From CAZENU01 sp965222125 (GTDB lineage: Bacteria > Chloroflexota > Dehalococcoidia > Lucifugimonadales > CAZENU01), in contig CBDCTC010000005.1 in the NCBI GenBank assembly GCA_965222125.1, positions 1 to 64,000 of the forward strand: a stretch of 64,000 bases of DNA. The letters run 5' to 3'. The notes under the pieces are model-generated. The model did no database searches. It had not been told where the DNA came from and worked only from the letters and a program-made list of their open reading frames with translations. Every line of letters starts with the position of its first letter. Position 1 is the first letter of the stretch. A program made the position numbers and the translations under genes. Shown piece by piece: positions 1 to 8,504 of the stretch.

Positions 1-281
1 ACGGGGCGCTGGCGGTCTTCGCCGGTGTGGACTCGACGGGGGCGGCGACGACGAAGGAGGCGCGGTGGGCCTACGCCGAATGGACGGACATGGTGCGGCG
101 GCGGTCCGGCGGCGGGAACGTCCTGGTCTACAGCCAGGGCACGGGAAGGGCCGCCGCGCTGGTTCCCCGTGACGACGGCTCGCTGGAGGTCGCGGCGGTC
201 CTGGGGATGCGCTGGGAGCCGGGCAAGCTGGTCTCCCGGCGCAGCCTGCGGGGGCTGAAGCCGCTGGCCGGAGGTGCGTGA
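1..281 (+). CDS. Hypothetical protein, 3' part only
   Basis: The frame is open from the left edge of the window to a TGA at 279-281, giving about 93 residues; the true start lies outside. The last 84 residues run from a GTG at 27 (VDSTGAATTKEARWAYAEW) to LRGLKPLAGGA. It is a basic, Arg/Gly-rich protein and I recognise no domain. The stop overlaps the ATG of the primase gene (TGATG at 279-283), so the two are probably translationally coupled and it belongs to the same DNA-processing module. A role in that module is only inferred from position. Confidence 0.55.
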   Translation, partial: GALAVFAGVDSTGAATTKEARWAYAEWTDMVRRRSGGGNVLVYSQGTGRAAALVPRDDGSLEVAAVLGMRWEPGKLVSRRSLRGLKPLAGGA

Positions 282-1326
282 TGGTCACGGCCACCGTGGA
301 CATCGCCGCGCTGAAGGCCCGGCACCCGCTGGGCGACACGGTGGAGGCGTCGGGCGTGAGACTCAGGGGAAGGGGCAGGGTCCGCCAGGGCGTCTGCCCC
401 TTCCACGACGAGGCGGAGGGCAGCTTCACGGTGTACGCCGACTCGGAGCGGTTCTACTGCTTCGGGTGCGGCGCAGGGGGCGACGTGCTGGACTTCGTGC
501 GGCGCGTCGAGCGCCTGAGCCTGCCGGAGGCCATCGCGCGGCTGGACGGCAGCCCAGGGCCTGCGCCCAGGGCCGCCAACCGTCCAGCCGAAGCGCGGCG
601 TCCTCCGTCCGCCGCGCTTCCTCCGAGGGACCCCGCCCTGCTGACGGCGGCGGGGCGTTTCTACGCCGGTCAGCTCCGGCGCAGCCCCGCCGCCTGGGAG
701 TACCTGGCCTCGCGGGCGTCGGCCCGTCCGCGGCAGCCCGCCTGGGCCTCGGCTATGCGCCGGGCAGCGGGCTGCGGGAGGCCCTGGAGTCGGACGGCTT
801 CTCTGCCGACCGGCTCCAGGACTGCGGGCTGTTCATGGAGCGGGGCGCGGAGCGGTTCGCCGGCATGGTGGTCGTTCCCGACGCCTCCGGCGGCCTTGTC
901 CGCTGGCTTGTCGGACGGGCCGTCGATCCCGACCGGACGCCCCGGTTCCAGGCGCTGCCCGGCCCAAAGCCGGTGCTTGGGCTTGGGCGTCTTGGGGTTG
1001 CGCCTCCTTGGGCGGTGGTCGCCGAGGGGGTCTTCGACTGGCTTGCCCTTGCCGGGTGGGGCATCCCCGCCTGCGCCGCCCTCGGCGCCCTGGGCGTGGA
1101 GCGGGTCGCCAGCGCCCTCCGGGGCTGCCCCCGCGTCTTCCTCGCCTTCGACGCAGACGACGCGGGCCGCGAGGCGACGGAGCGGCTTCAGTCCCTGCTC
1201 GGACGCAGGGCCGCCGCCGTCGCCCTTCCCCCAGGCGTCGGCGACGTGGCCGAGCTTGCCGCCCGGCCCTACGGACGCGCCGCCTTCCTCCGCCTCCTCT
1301 CACAGGCAGCCCGCTCCGCCCGGTAG
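281..1326 (+). pseudogene. DnaG-type primase (CHC2 zinc finger + Toprim), frameshifted
   Basis: DNA primase of the kind found on plasmids and integrative elements, which makes RNA primers for replication. The N-terminal third, read from ATG 281, has a CHC2 zinc finger (CPFHDEAEGSFTVY...FYCFGCGAGGD, residues about 36-70). The frame breaks near 713-717 (tcgcgggcgtcgg). One base earlier in phase the protein continues as GVGPSAAARLGLGYAPGSG and then a Toprim domain (EGVFDWLALAGWG about residue 250; FDADDAGREA about residue 289), stopping at 1324-1326. An extra G in the GGG run at 714-716 would restore one 348-residue primase. Either this is a real 1-bp deletion or a sequencing error; several neighbouring genes have the same problem. 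The gene overlaps the preceding stop codon, suggesting an operon. Confidence 0.85.
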
Positions 1327-1446
1327 CGGCTCCCCGCCGCTCCCCTGCGGGCTTCCCTGCCCGCCGTTCAGCCATCCCCACTCTCACCGCCCAGGCGGAC
1401 CTATGCCCAATGCACGACGGGCTCCGCCCGCCCACGGATTCCCGTA

Positions 1447-1473
1447 GAGCCTGCCCCGTACTTGATACGGGGG
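1447..1473. repeat. Short palindromic repeat, copy 1 (intergenic)
   Basis: The 27-bp stretch contains CCCCGTA-cttga-TACGGGG with the flank AGCCTG. Its reverse complement recurs almost unchanged inside the nuclease gene at 3529-3556 (one mismatch in the loop). It lies in the 204-bp gap between primase and rad52-like gene. Confidence 0.65.
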
Positions 1474-1530
1474 GAGTCCGCACCGGTCATTCGCTACAGG
1501 AACACACCACACAGACAGAAGGAGACAGAC

Positions 1531-2325
1531 ATGGTGAACAGGAACGGAAGCAACAACGGACACAGCAACGGCCTCGTCCACATCAACCCCAACGGCCACG
1601 ACGCCGCGCTCGACGCGACGCACCACGAGCTGCTCTGGGACGGGCTGCCGCCCGCAGTCACCAACGCCCTGGGGCAGCCCATCGACCCCGCGCTGGTCTC
1701 CCAGCGCAAGGGGCGCGGAGGCAGGGTCTTCGACTACCTCGAAGGCCACGCCGTCATTGACCAAGCCAACCGAATCTTCGGCTACGGCGGGTGGGGCTAT
1801 GAGCTGGTTGGAGACGTGACGCTGCGCCAGATCGAGACCGTCGACACCCAGACCGGCGAGCTCAAGACGGCCTGCGCCTACAGCGCGCCGGTGCGAGTCA
1901 CCGTTGCAGGCGCTCTGCCCCGCACCGACACCGGCGTTCACCCGGTGGCTGAAGACACCCTGGACGGCCACGACACGGCCATCAAGGGCGCGGTGACGGA
2001 CGGCATGAAGCGGGCCTTCAGGAGCTTCGGTGTTCAGTTTGGCAACGGATTCTATGGAGACCAGGCCCCGGCCAGCGGCCCGCCCCGACCGGACCGGGCG
2101 CCCGCCCAGCCCAGGGCGGTGTCCGCCCCGGCGAACGTGGCGACGCTGCGCAAGCGGCTCGTCGAGCTGGCCGCCGAGCAGGGCTTCGACGAGGACCAGG
2201 TGCGGACCGCCGTGGTGGACCGGCTGGGCAAGAACCTGGACGACCTGACGGCGGCGGAGCTGACGCCCCTCATCGAGGGGGCGACCGAGAAGCTCCAGCA
2301 GATGCGGCAGGCGCAGGCGGCCTAG
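1531..2325 (+). CDS. Rad52/Rad22-family single-strand annealing protein
   Basis: 264 residues. Rad52-type proteins anneal complementary single strands and are common recombinases of phages and mobile elements. The Rad52 fold is visible as QRKGRGGRVFDYLEGHAVID (about 65-84), ANRIFGYGGWGYEL (about 87-100), the VTVAGAL strand and the DTAIKGAVTDGMKRAFRSFG helix-strand (about 150-170). The N-terminal 25 residues are Asn/Gly/His-rich and probably disordered. The C-terminal 70 residues hold a separate small helical segment (TLRKRLVELAAEQGFDEDQV). ATG 1531 is chosen because AAGGAG lies at 1519-1524; an upstream in-frame ATG at 1462 has no such site. It sits between primase and SSB-linked genes, consistent with a replication/recombination role. 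Confidence 0.85.
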   Translation: MVNRNGSNNGHSNGLVHINPNGHDAALDATHHELLWDGLPPAVTNALGQPIDPALVSQRKGRGGRVFDYLEGHAVIDQANRIFGYGGWGYELVGDVTLRQIETVDTQTGELKTACAYSAPVRVTVAGALPRTDTGVHPVAEDTLDGHDTAIKGAVTDGMKRAFRSFGVQFGNGFYGDQAPASGPPRPDRAPAQPRAVSAPANVATLRKRLVELAAEQGFDEDQVRTAVVDRLGKNLDDLTAAELTPLIEGATEKLQQMRQAQAA

Positions 2326-2354
2326 ACCGTCCTGCCCATCGGGACACGCAATCG

Positions 2355-2408
2355 AGCGGGGTCGTCTCTTCGAGGGCGGTCCCGCTTCTCATCTACAGGA
2401 AAAGGAGG
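2355..2408 (+). promoter_or_regulatory. Leader hairpin and TACAGG box before DUF7007-like gene
   Basis: GCGGGG at 2356-2361 can pair with TCCCGC near 2381-2386, followed by CATCTACAGG at 2390-2399 and the AAAGGAGGA ribosome binding site. The same order (GC-rich hairpin, TACAGG, purine-rich site) recurs before other genes of the module; see the finding. Function (terminator, attenuator or RNA-binding site) is unknown. Confidence 0.5.
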
Positions 2409-2417
2409 ACACGACCG

Positions 2418-2750
2418 ATGACGACGATGCACACACCCTGGGGGACTCCCCAGGACATCGAGGAGCTGGCCGAGGGCGTCTGGCGGGTGTCCGCCGCCAG
2501 CCACGGCGGGCTGAAGCTCAGCCGGGAGCGGTGGGCCAAAATCCCCGCCGCAGTCCGGGACGCCATGTTCACACCGACGTTCGCCGAAGAGGACTGCGAG
2601 GAACCCATCGTGAGTACGCTGCTGGGCCTGGGCGACGACCGGGAGAGGGAGATGGCGGTCAGGGTGGCGGAATACTTCGAGCGGTACGCTCCCGCGCTGC
2701 CCTATCTCCGGGGAAAGGGGGTGGGCCATGAGCACGACCACGCGGCCTAG
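2418..2750 (+). CDS. DUF7007-like small protein
   Basis: 110 residues. The stretch MHTPWGTPQDIEELAEGVWR followed by VSAASHGGLKLSRERWAKIP resembles the DUF7007 domain seen on plasmids and integrative elements, where TPWG and SHGGxKLS are the recognisable words; the function of that family is not known to me. The C-terminal half contains an acidic segment and VRVAEYFERYAPALPYL. ATG 2418 follows a strong AAAGGAGGA (2401-2409). The 3' end overlaps the next gene by 23 nt, so the two are probably co-translated. Confidence 0.6.
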   Translation: MTTMHTPWGTPQDIEELAEGVWRVSAASHGGLKLSRERWAKIPAAVRDAMFTPTFAEEDCEEPIVSTLLGLGDDREREMAVRVAEYFERYAPALPYLRGKGVGHEHDHAA

Positions 2751-3141
2751 ACCCCGCAGCCTTCCCAGCACGACGACGAAGCTCAGCACCGAGATGGGCA
2801 ACCTCTACGTCACCGTCTCGACGGACGAGGACGGAGATCCCTTCGAGGTCTTCGGCTGGCTGGGCAAGGGCGGCTCGTTCCAGCACGGTGTCACCGAGCT
2901 GGCCTGCCGCCTCATCTCGCTGCACATGCGGCGGGGAACGCCTCTCGAAGAAGTGATTGACCAGTGCCAGGGCATCCAGGAGATGCAGCCGTTCTTCAAC
3001 ACCATGCCCGACGGCAGGAGCGTGGCCGTCCTGGGGCTCGGCGACGGCATCGCCCACATCCTCAAGGCCCATCTGAAGGCCAGGGAGGAGAGGGAGGCGG
3101 CGGAGACGGCGGAAGCGGTGGAAGCGAAGGTCGCTGCATGA
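2728..3141 (+). CDS. TSCPD-domain protein
   Basis: 137 residues. Residues about 18-75 (KLSTEMGNLYVTVSTDEDGD, then PFEVFGWLGKGGSF, CRLISLHMRRGTPLEEVIDQ) match the TSCPD domain best known as the C-terminal domain of B12-dependent ribonucleotide reductases. Here it is free-standing, with no reductase catalytic domain nearby. The C-terminal 25 residues are Ala/Glu-rich and likely helical. A role in nucleotide supply for the module is possible but is inference. The start at 2728 lies within the preceding gene in another frame. Confidence 0.7.
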   Translation: MSTTTRPRPRSLPSTTTKLSTEMGNLYVTVSTDEDGDPFEVFGWLGKGGSFQHGVTELACRLISLHMRRGTPLEEVIDQCQGIQEMQPFFNTMPDGRSVAVLGLGDGIAHILKAHLKAREEREAAETAEAVEAKVAA

Positions 3142-3173
3142 GCGGTCTGAACAATCGAGAGCTTGGAATCCAG

Positions 3174-3228
3174 GCGGGGCTGTCTCCAACGGGGGCCGCC
3201 CCGCTTCCCATTACAGGACAAAGGAGGA
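3174..3228 (+). promoter_or_regulatory. Leader hairpin and TACAGG box before nuclease gene
   Basis: GCGGGGC at 3174-3180 pairs with GCCCCGC near 3198-3204, followed by CCATTACAGGAC at 3208-3219 and AAAGGAGGA at 3221-3229, eight bases before ATG 3235. It has the same architecture as the other leaders in this module. Confidence 0.5.
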
Positions 3229-3234
3229 ATCGAC

Positions 3235-4357
3235 ATGACGACAGACATTGACCGGGCGGAGGTCTTCTCACGCCCCGCTGCGCGGTTCGACGAGGACGGG
3301 CAGCTTGAGATACGGGCCTCGTCGTCCCTGGGCTGCCGCCGCGCCCTCTGGTACGCGGCGACGGGCTACCAGCCCACCAACCCGCGCCGACCGAGGAGTC
3401 GCTGACGGCGATGGAGGCGGGCAACGCCCTCGAACCCGTCGTCCTGCGGGCGATGGAGCGGGCAGGCTGGCAGGTGTCTCCCGCCGACCCCCAGGACCCG
3501 GAGGCGGTCTCGGTGCGCATCGGCCCGAACCCCGTATCAGGTACGGGGCAGGCTCTGCTGGTGACGGGACATCCCGACGCCACGGGGCGGATGCCATTGG
3601 ACGGGGAGGAAGCGGACTCCGAGGTCCAGGCGTTTCTGTTCGGGGGCGGCCACAGGCTCCCCGCTACGGCGGCGCGATGGTCGTCGAGGTCAAGACGCGG
3701 GGGCCGGAGGCGTTCAAACGGTGGCGCACCCTGGGAGCGGAGCGAAGCCATCCGGCGTCGGTGGCCCAGGCCGCCTTCTACACGCTGGGTCACTACGGAG
3801 AGCTTCGGGACGCCGCCATCGCCACGATGGACACCGGGGGCCGCACCTGGGACTACGAAATCATCCCCGCCGACCGGCTGGAACGGGCCTTGCAGGACGC
3901 CTGCGAGTGGCTGGGACAGCTCGGCGCTCACCACGTCCAGAACGGGCCGGACCCCGACGCGCTGCCGGAGCGGGACTTCTCGGCAGGCAGCTGGCAGTGC
4001 AGGTCCTGCCCCTTCCTGGCGGTCTGCCTGCCGGGTGCGGCGGAGGCGGACGACGAGACGGAGATGGAGGGAGAGGAGGTTAGCGACCAGGAGGCGCGGG
4101 ACGCGGTGGCGGCCTACGCGGAAGCCCAGGAATCTCTGAAGGAGCCTGAGAAGGTCAAGCGCAGCGCGCTCGACACCCTGAAGGCGTGGATGCGCCGCCA
4201 GGGGGACGCCAAGGCGACCGTCAACGGACGCACGGTCAGCCTGGTCCGCTCGACTCGCTACTCGGTCAACTACCGCAAGCTGAACGAGGCGCTCGACCCG
4301 GAGACCCGCGCCGAGATCGTCACCGAGGGCGAGTCGGAGTACGTGCGGGTGACCTAG
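3235..4357 (+). pseudogene. Cas4/RecB-like PD-(D/E)XK nuclease, two frameshifts
   Basis: Reassembled over three frames this is one nuclease of about 374 residues. Frame 1 (3235-3384) gives the N-terminus with the first Cys (LGCRRALWYAATGYQPTN). Frame 2 (about 3385-3661) gives EESLTAMEAGNALEPVVLRA and GHPDATG, the Asp of the nuclease core. Frame 3 (about 3662-4357) gives VVEVKTRGPEAF, the E-x-K of the core, then QAAFYTLGHY and a Cys triplet WQCRSCPFLAVC that with the first Cys would bind a 4Fe-4S cluster as in Cas4/AddB-type enzymes. Each break is explained by loss of one base, near 3385 (ccg-cg) and in the CCCC run 3659-3662. Real decay or sequencing error cannot be separated here. It lies directly before ssb and near the Rad52-like gene, as phage/ICE exonucleases often do. 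A palindromic repeat at 3529-3556 is inserted in frame. Confidence 0.8.
3529..3556. repeat. Short palindromic repeat, copy 2 (inside nuclease CDS)
   Basis: ACCCCGTATCAGGTACGGGG plus CAGGCT: the reverse complement of the intergenic copy at 1447-1473. Read in the nuclease frame it encodes NPVSGTGQA between RIGP and LLVTGHPDATG, where related nucleases run straight on, so it looks like an in-frame insertion between two core strands. Confidence 0.6.
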
Positions 4358-4382
4358 ACGCTCCCACAACGGAGCGCACAAC

Positions 4383-4413
4383 GGGGCCGGATTCCTCTAC
4401 AGGGACGGCCCCA
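4383..4413 (+). promoter_or_regulatory. Leader hairpin with CTACAGG loop before ssb
   Basis: GGGGCCG at 4383-4389 pairs with CGGCCCC ending at 4412; the loop contains CCTCTACAGGGA. Very similar to the hairpin before radC at 8439-8469. ATG 4470 of ssb has its own AGGAGG at 4457-4462. Confidence 0.55.
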
Positions 4414-4469
4414 CTCTCATTCAACCGGGCGCGGCAACGTCCGCGCCACACCATTCAGGAGGAACCGAA

Positions 4470-4874
4470 ATGGCACGCACCATCAACAAGGTAGAGCTCT
4501 TGGGCAGAGTCGGCACGGAGCCGGAGATGAAGTACACCTCTGGCGGGATCGCCGTCACCCAGCTTCGGCTGGCGACGGACCGCCGCCGCCAGGACGGGGA
4601 GGTGGAGGCCGACTGGCACAACGTCATCTGTTGGGGCAAGCAGGCCGAGGCCGTGAACGAGTACATCGGCAAGGGCGACCGCATCTACGTCGCCGGACGC
4701 CTGGTGAACAACACCTGGGAGGGCCCTTCGACAGGCTCAGGGCAGGCTGGGCAGCGGCGCTACCGCACCGAGGTTCACGCCTCCGAGGTCGTCTTCCTCG
4801 ACTCCAAGGGCGGTGGGAAGGACAACGGCGACGCCTCGGACGTCGAGGAGACGGTGGCTGCCTCTCCCTTCTAG
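4470..4874 (+). CDS. ssb: Single-stranded DNA-binding protein
   Basis: 134 residues, OB-fold SSB. MARTINKVELLGRVGTEPEM, GIAVTQLRLATDRR, DWHNVICWGKQAEAVNEYI and KGDRIYVAGRL are classic SSB strands. The protein coats single-stranded DNA and would work with the Rad52-like protein, primase and helicase. Between NNTWEG and QRRYRTEV there is an extra PSTGSGQAG encoded by a repeat. The tail is short and ends in SPF, keeping the terminal Pro-Phe but with few acidic residues. An IS630 element is inserted at the TA of the TAG stop codon; because the element begins with G the stop is recreated and the protein length is unchanged. Confidence 0.95.
   Translation: MARTINKVELLGRVGTEPEMKYTSGGIAVTQLRLATDRRRQDGEVEADWHNVICWGKQAEAVNEYIGKGDRIYVAGRLVNNTWEGPSTGSGQAGQRRYRTEVHASEVVFLDSKGGGKDNGDASDVEETVAASPF
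4734..4757. repeat. Short palindromic repeat of a second type inside ssb
   Basis: CCCTTCGACAGGCTCAGGGC followed by AGGCTGG. It forms a small imperfect hairpin (CCCT...AGGG) and shares the CAGGCT tail with the repeats at 1447 and 3529. It encodes STGSGQA in frame inside SSB. Confidence 0.55.
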
Positions 4875-5541
4875 TACCTACTAACAATATACAGCGTTAT
4901 GTTGTATGCTCAGTTTATGTCAGGAGTAGCAACGGTTATCGAATTGACGGAGGAGGAGCGAGGGACGCTGGAGAGTTGGGTGCGCGGAACGAGTACTGAG
5001 CAACGCTTTGTGCAACGAGCCCGTATCGTGCTGGAAGCCGCGACGGGAAGCACGACGAAGGATGTCGCATCTAAGTTGCAAACGCGTGCGGCTACCGTGA
5101 GCAAATGGCGCACCCGGTTCGCCAAGCATAGATTGAGGGGACTGGCAGATGCTCCCCGGTCGGGCAAGCCCCGGGTATACGACGAGGAGACCGAGCGGCG
5201 CATTCTGGCCCAATTGGACGAGCCTGCGCCGGACGGGTACACGACGTGGACGGGCAAGCTGTTGGCCAGAGCCCTTGGCGACGTGTCGGCGATACATGTC
5301 TGGCGGGTCCTGCGCAAGCACGGCATCCACCTTCAGCGACGTCGCAGTTGGTGCGTGAGCACCGATCCGCAGTTTACCCAAAAGGCGGCGGACATAGTGG
5401 GTCTGTACCTGGAACCGCCCGAGAACGCAGTGGTGATCAGCGTCGATGAGAAGCCTGATCAGCGACAATTACTTTTGCCGGTAGACGCTGACTATTCTTG
5501 CCGGTCGTGGGGGGAGACCATCTGGTACAGGAGGTACCGGA

Positions 5542-7026
5542 TTGGTCACAGATCAGCAGGTAGTGCTACTGAGGCAGAAGCTAATGGAAGGCAAGAGCCA
5601 ACAAGCGGCGGCGGCGGCATCTGGTATGAGCGTGCGGACGGCGCGGACGTGGCAGCGAGGCAGGCTGTCGTCGGAGAAGAAGGGCAAGCGGAGGTGGCGA
5701 ACCCGACCGGACCCGTTCGCCGGGGTGTGGGCCGAGGAGGTCGAGCCCCTTCTGCGGAGCGACGTTGAGGGAGCGCTGCAGGCGACGACTATTCTGGAGT
5801 GGCTCGACGAGCGGCATCCCGGCCGGTTCAGTAAGTCGCAGTTGCGGACGCTGCAGCGTCGTCTTCGAGACTGGCGTGCGCTGAGTGGGCCGGATCGGGA
5901 GGTGTACTTTGAGCAGGCTCATCCCCCTGGTCGCGAGGCGCAGATGGACTTCACACACTGCGGCGAGTTGGGGGTGACGGTCGGAGGCGAGCCGTTCGGC
6001 CATCTGCTGTTCCACTTCGTGCTGAGCCATTCGGGATGGCGGTATGTGGACCTTGCCTATGGGGAGACGTTCGCGGCTCTGGTGAAGGGCATGCAGGGGG
6101 CTCTGTGGGAGTTGGGCGGTGTGCCGGAGGTGTTACGGACCGACAACCTGTCGGCAGCCACGCACGAGTTGAAGGGGAGCGGAGGTCGTGCGCTGAACGA
6201 ACGGTATGCGGCGGTGCTGGCGCACTACGGGCTGCGGTCCACGAGGACGAACCCGAGGTCATCCCACGAGAACGGCGTGGCCGAGCAGGGTCACCACAGG
6301 CTCAAGGGCGCGCTAGGCCAGGCGCTGGTCCTGCGCGGCAGCCGGGACTTCGGGTCGGTGGAAGCATATCTCTCGTTCGTCCGGCAGGTGGCGGACAAGC
6401 GCAACAGGCTGGTCATGGCGAAGGTGGAGCATGAGCGGCGTCACCTCCGGCCACTGCCGCCCGCCCCTGTGCCGGAGTACGTTGTCTACCGGACGAAGGT
6501 GCGCAGGTGGAGCACGGTCCGGGTAGCCAACCACAGCTACACTGTGCCGTCCCGGCTGATAGGCGTGGAGGTGGAGATCCGCCAGTACGCCGACCACTTG
6601 GAGGTCTACTACAAGGGCAGTCCGGTCGAGCGGATGGATCGAGTGCATGGCGCTGGGGAGGCCGGCATAGACTACCGCCACGTCATCGGCTCCCTGGTGC
6701 GCAAGCCCGGTGCGTTCGCGCGTTACCGGTACAGAGAGCAGATGTTCCCCACCGGGACCTTCCGCTTGGCCTACGATGCCCTGCGGGAGTGGAGGGGCGA
6801 GCGCGCCGACGTGGACTACGTACGCATCCTGCACCTGGCCGCCACGACCATGGAGTCGGAGGTGGACCGAGCCCTGGGAGTGTTGCTCGAGGCGGGCATA
6901 CCCTTCGACTACGCGGCGGTGCGGGAGTTGGCGGCCCCGGCCCCGCCACAGATCCCTGAGCTGGCCTCGCCCAGGGTGGTGGACCTGAGGGTCTACGACC
7001 GTCTGCTTGCGGCGGGTGTGCGATGA
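5542..7026 (+). CDS. istA: IS21 transposase IstA
   Basis: 494 residues. N-terminal helix-turn-helix (KSQQAAAAASGMSVRTARTW), then the integrase core with MDFTHCGELGV (first Asp), VLRTDNLSAATHE (second Asp) and the Glu in SSHENGVAEQGHHR, followed by the C-terminal DNA-binding part. It cuts and joins the element ends. The TTG start at 5542 is preceded by CAGGAGGT at 5529-5536. The TGA stop overlaps the istB ATG (ATGA, 7023-7026). Confidence 0.93.
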   Translation: MVTDQQVVLLRQKLMEGKSQQAAAAASGMSVRTARTWQRGRLSSEKKGKRRWRTRPDPFAGVWAEEVEPLLRSDVEGALQATTILEWLDERHPGRFSKSQLRTLQRRLRDWRALSGPDREVYFEQAHPPGREAQMDFTHCGELGVTVGGEPFGHLLFHFVLSHSGWRYVDLAYGETFAALVKGMQGALWELGGVPEVLRTDNLSAATHELKGSGGRALNERYAAVLAHYGLRSTRTNPRSSHENGVAEQGHHRLKGALGQALVLRGSRDFGSVEAYLSFVRQVADKRNRLVMAKVEHERRHLRPLPPAPVPEYVVYRTKVRRWSTVRVANHSYTVPSRLIGVEVEIRQYADHLEVYYKGSPVERMDRVHGAGEAGIDYRHVIGSLVRKPGAFARYRYREQMFPTGTFRLAYDALREWRGERADVDYVRILHLAATTMESEVDRALGVLLEAGIPFDYAAVRELAAPAPPQIPELASPRVVDLRVYDRLLAAGVR

Positions 7027-7808
7027 GCATGGGCAGGATCTCCTCGGACGGAGTGAAGGAACGGATCGGCCAGCTGTGCAGCGAGTTCAAGCTGCCCACG
7101 GTGGGAGCGGAGGCAGGCCCCCGGTTCACCGCAGCCGGTCACACGGACGCCCTCGTGACCCTTGTGGAGGTGTTGGAGCAGGAAGCCGAGGACCGCCGGC
7201 AGAGGCGCATCATCCGCATCAGACGAGCATCCAGGCTGCCCGTCGGCAAGACATGGGACACCTTCGAGCACGACAGGGTGCCGGTGGCGCTCAGACAGCA
7301 GCTCGACGAGCTGGCCGATGGGAGCTTCGTCGAACGAGGTGTCAATGTCCTGGCTTTCGGACTGCCCGGCACCGGCAAGACCCACGCCATGTGTGCCATA
7401 GGCCACCGCTTGGTCGAGTCGGGACGCTCGGTACTGTTCACCCCTGCCTACCGGCTGGTCCAAGACATGCTGGCGGCCAAGCGGGACCTCGATCTCCCAC
7501 GCATGCTCCGCAAGCTCGACAACATCGACTTCCTGCTCATCGACGACCTCGGCTACCTACCCCAGGGAGCCGAGGAGTCCGAGGTCTTGTTCACCCTCAT
7601 AGCCGAGCGGTACGAACGCCGCTCTCTGGGCATCACCTCGAATCTCGTCTTCTCTGAGTGGGACAAAGTCTTCGCGAACCCTATGGCCACAGCCGCGGCC
7701 ATAGACAGGATCGTCCACCACTCGATCATCCTGGAGTTCGACGTCCCCAGCTATCGGACCGGTGCAGCTCAACAGCGTCTCCAACAGGAGGTCTACCGGC
7801 AAAAATAA
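7023..7808 (+). CDS. istB: IS21 helper ATPase IstB
   Basis: 261 residues, DnaC/DnaA-like AAA+ ATPase that assists IstA in target choice. Walker A GLPGTGKTHAM (about 117-127), Walker B IDFLLIDDLGYLPQG (about 165-179), sensor region GITSNLVFSEWDKVF. Starts within the istA stop, so translation is coupled. About 75-80% alike by eye to the IstB at 31125-31913. Confidence 0.93.
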   Translation: MSMGRISSDGVKERIGQLCSEFKLPTVGAEAGPRFTAAGHTDALVTLVEVLEQEAEDRRQRRIIRIRRASRLPVGKTWDTFEHDRVPVALRQQLDELADGSFVERGVNVLAFGLPGTGKTHAMCAIGHRLVESGRSVLFTPAYRLVQDMLAAKRDLDLPRMLRKLDNIDFLLIDDLGYLPQGAEESEVLFTLIAERYERRSLGITSNLVFSEWDKVFANPMATAAAIDRIVHHSIILEFDVPSYRTGAAQQRLQQEVYRQK

Positions 7809-8438
7809 TTGACGCACACCGGCAATAATAGTTGACGCCGATCAAAGCCTTCCATCCAGGCCTTGGAACGAGCTCAGGGGTGGCTGCGCCTTCCTAACGG
7901 AGAGGCGGTGCGGGGGCATACTCACGAGTACAAGCGACACGGGACTACGACCCTCTTCGCTGCCCTTGAGGTGCATACCGGCAAGGTTAATGTGGCCCAC
8001 TATCGCCGCAAGCGGCGACGGGAGTTCCTCGACTTCATGAACCGTATAGTGGCCCACTATCCCGATACCGAGCTCCACGTGGTGCTGGACAACTTCGTCA
8101 CTCATAAGCCCAAGCATGACCGTTGGCTTGCCCGCCATCCGTTAGTCCACTTCCACTACACGCCCACACATGCTTCATGGCTGAACCAGATCGAGGTCTG
8201 GTTCAGCATCCTGACCCAGGCTGTCCTGCGACACCTCAGTGCCACGAACCCCAAGCAGGTCTGTCAGGCCATCGACCGCTTTACTGATGCCCGCAATCAG
8301 AACCCTACTCCCTTCGAATGGACCAAGACCGTTGTCAAACCTGGAAGTCTCAAACAACGTTACTCTGACTTATGATAGCAAGTACTAGCAGCTGATACAC
8401 AACCGCACACAGCGACGCCTTTCCGAAAGGCGCATCAC

Positions 8439-8469
8439 GGGGCCGCTCCCATCTACAGGGGCGGCCCCG
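8439..8469 (+). promoter_or_regulatory. Leader hairpin with CTACAGG loop before radC
   Basis: GGGGCCGC (8439-8446) pairs with GCGGCCCC (8461-8468); the loop is TCCCATCTACAGGG. Lies immediately downstream of the IS630 insertion, so this leader was originally about 110 bp behind the ssb stop codon. Confidence 0.6.
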
Positions 8470-8504
8470 CTCCTGTTTCTAACCGACTGCGAAAGGAGGC
8501 CGAC

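Larger units (their letters stand above)
5456..7844 (+). mobile_element. IS21-family element no. 1
   Basis: 2389 bp. Ends are TGATCAGCGACAATTA at 5456 and the inverse of TGATCGGCGTCAACTA at 7844, both followed inwards by TTGCCGG and a second internal copy of the motif, as expected of IS21 multiple terminal repeats. A 5-bp duplication AAGCC flanks it (5451-5455, 7845-7849). It carries istA and istB with overlapping stop and start. Confidence 0.93.
4917..8375 (+). pseudogene. IS630 transposase, interrupted
   Basis: Two pieces. 4917-5455 gives the helix-turn-helix N-terminus (TKDVASKLQTRAATVSKWRT) and the first catalytic motif VVISVDEKP. 7850-8375 continues exactly in phase as SIQALERAQGWLRLPNG, KRHGTTTLFAALEVHTGKV, the second Asp in LHVVLDNFVTHK and the third acidic residue in SWLNQIEVWF. 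Joined at the AAGCC duplication they encode an uninterrupted DDE transposase, so the copy was intact before the IS21 insertion. Confidence 0.92.
4874..8385 (+). mobile_element. IS630-family element, split by a nested IS21
   Basis: Outer ends are GTACCTACTAACA at 4874 and its imperfect inverse ending ...GCAAGTAC at 8385, flanked by the TA target duplication typical of IS630/Tc1 (4872-4873 and 8386-8387). Removing the inner IS21 (5456-7844) and one copy of its 5-bp duplication leaves an element of about 1.1 kb with one intact 354-codon transposase. The order of events is clear: IS630 landed on the ssb stop codon, then IS21 landed in IS630. Confidence 0.9.

Noticed and set aside
280..1326. Programmed -1 frameshift in the primase
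   Set aside because: The site tcgcgggcgtcgg has no X-XXY-YYZ slippery heptamer, and neighbouring genes show similar single-base breaks, so deletion or sequencing error is simpler.
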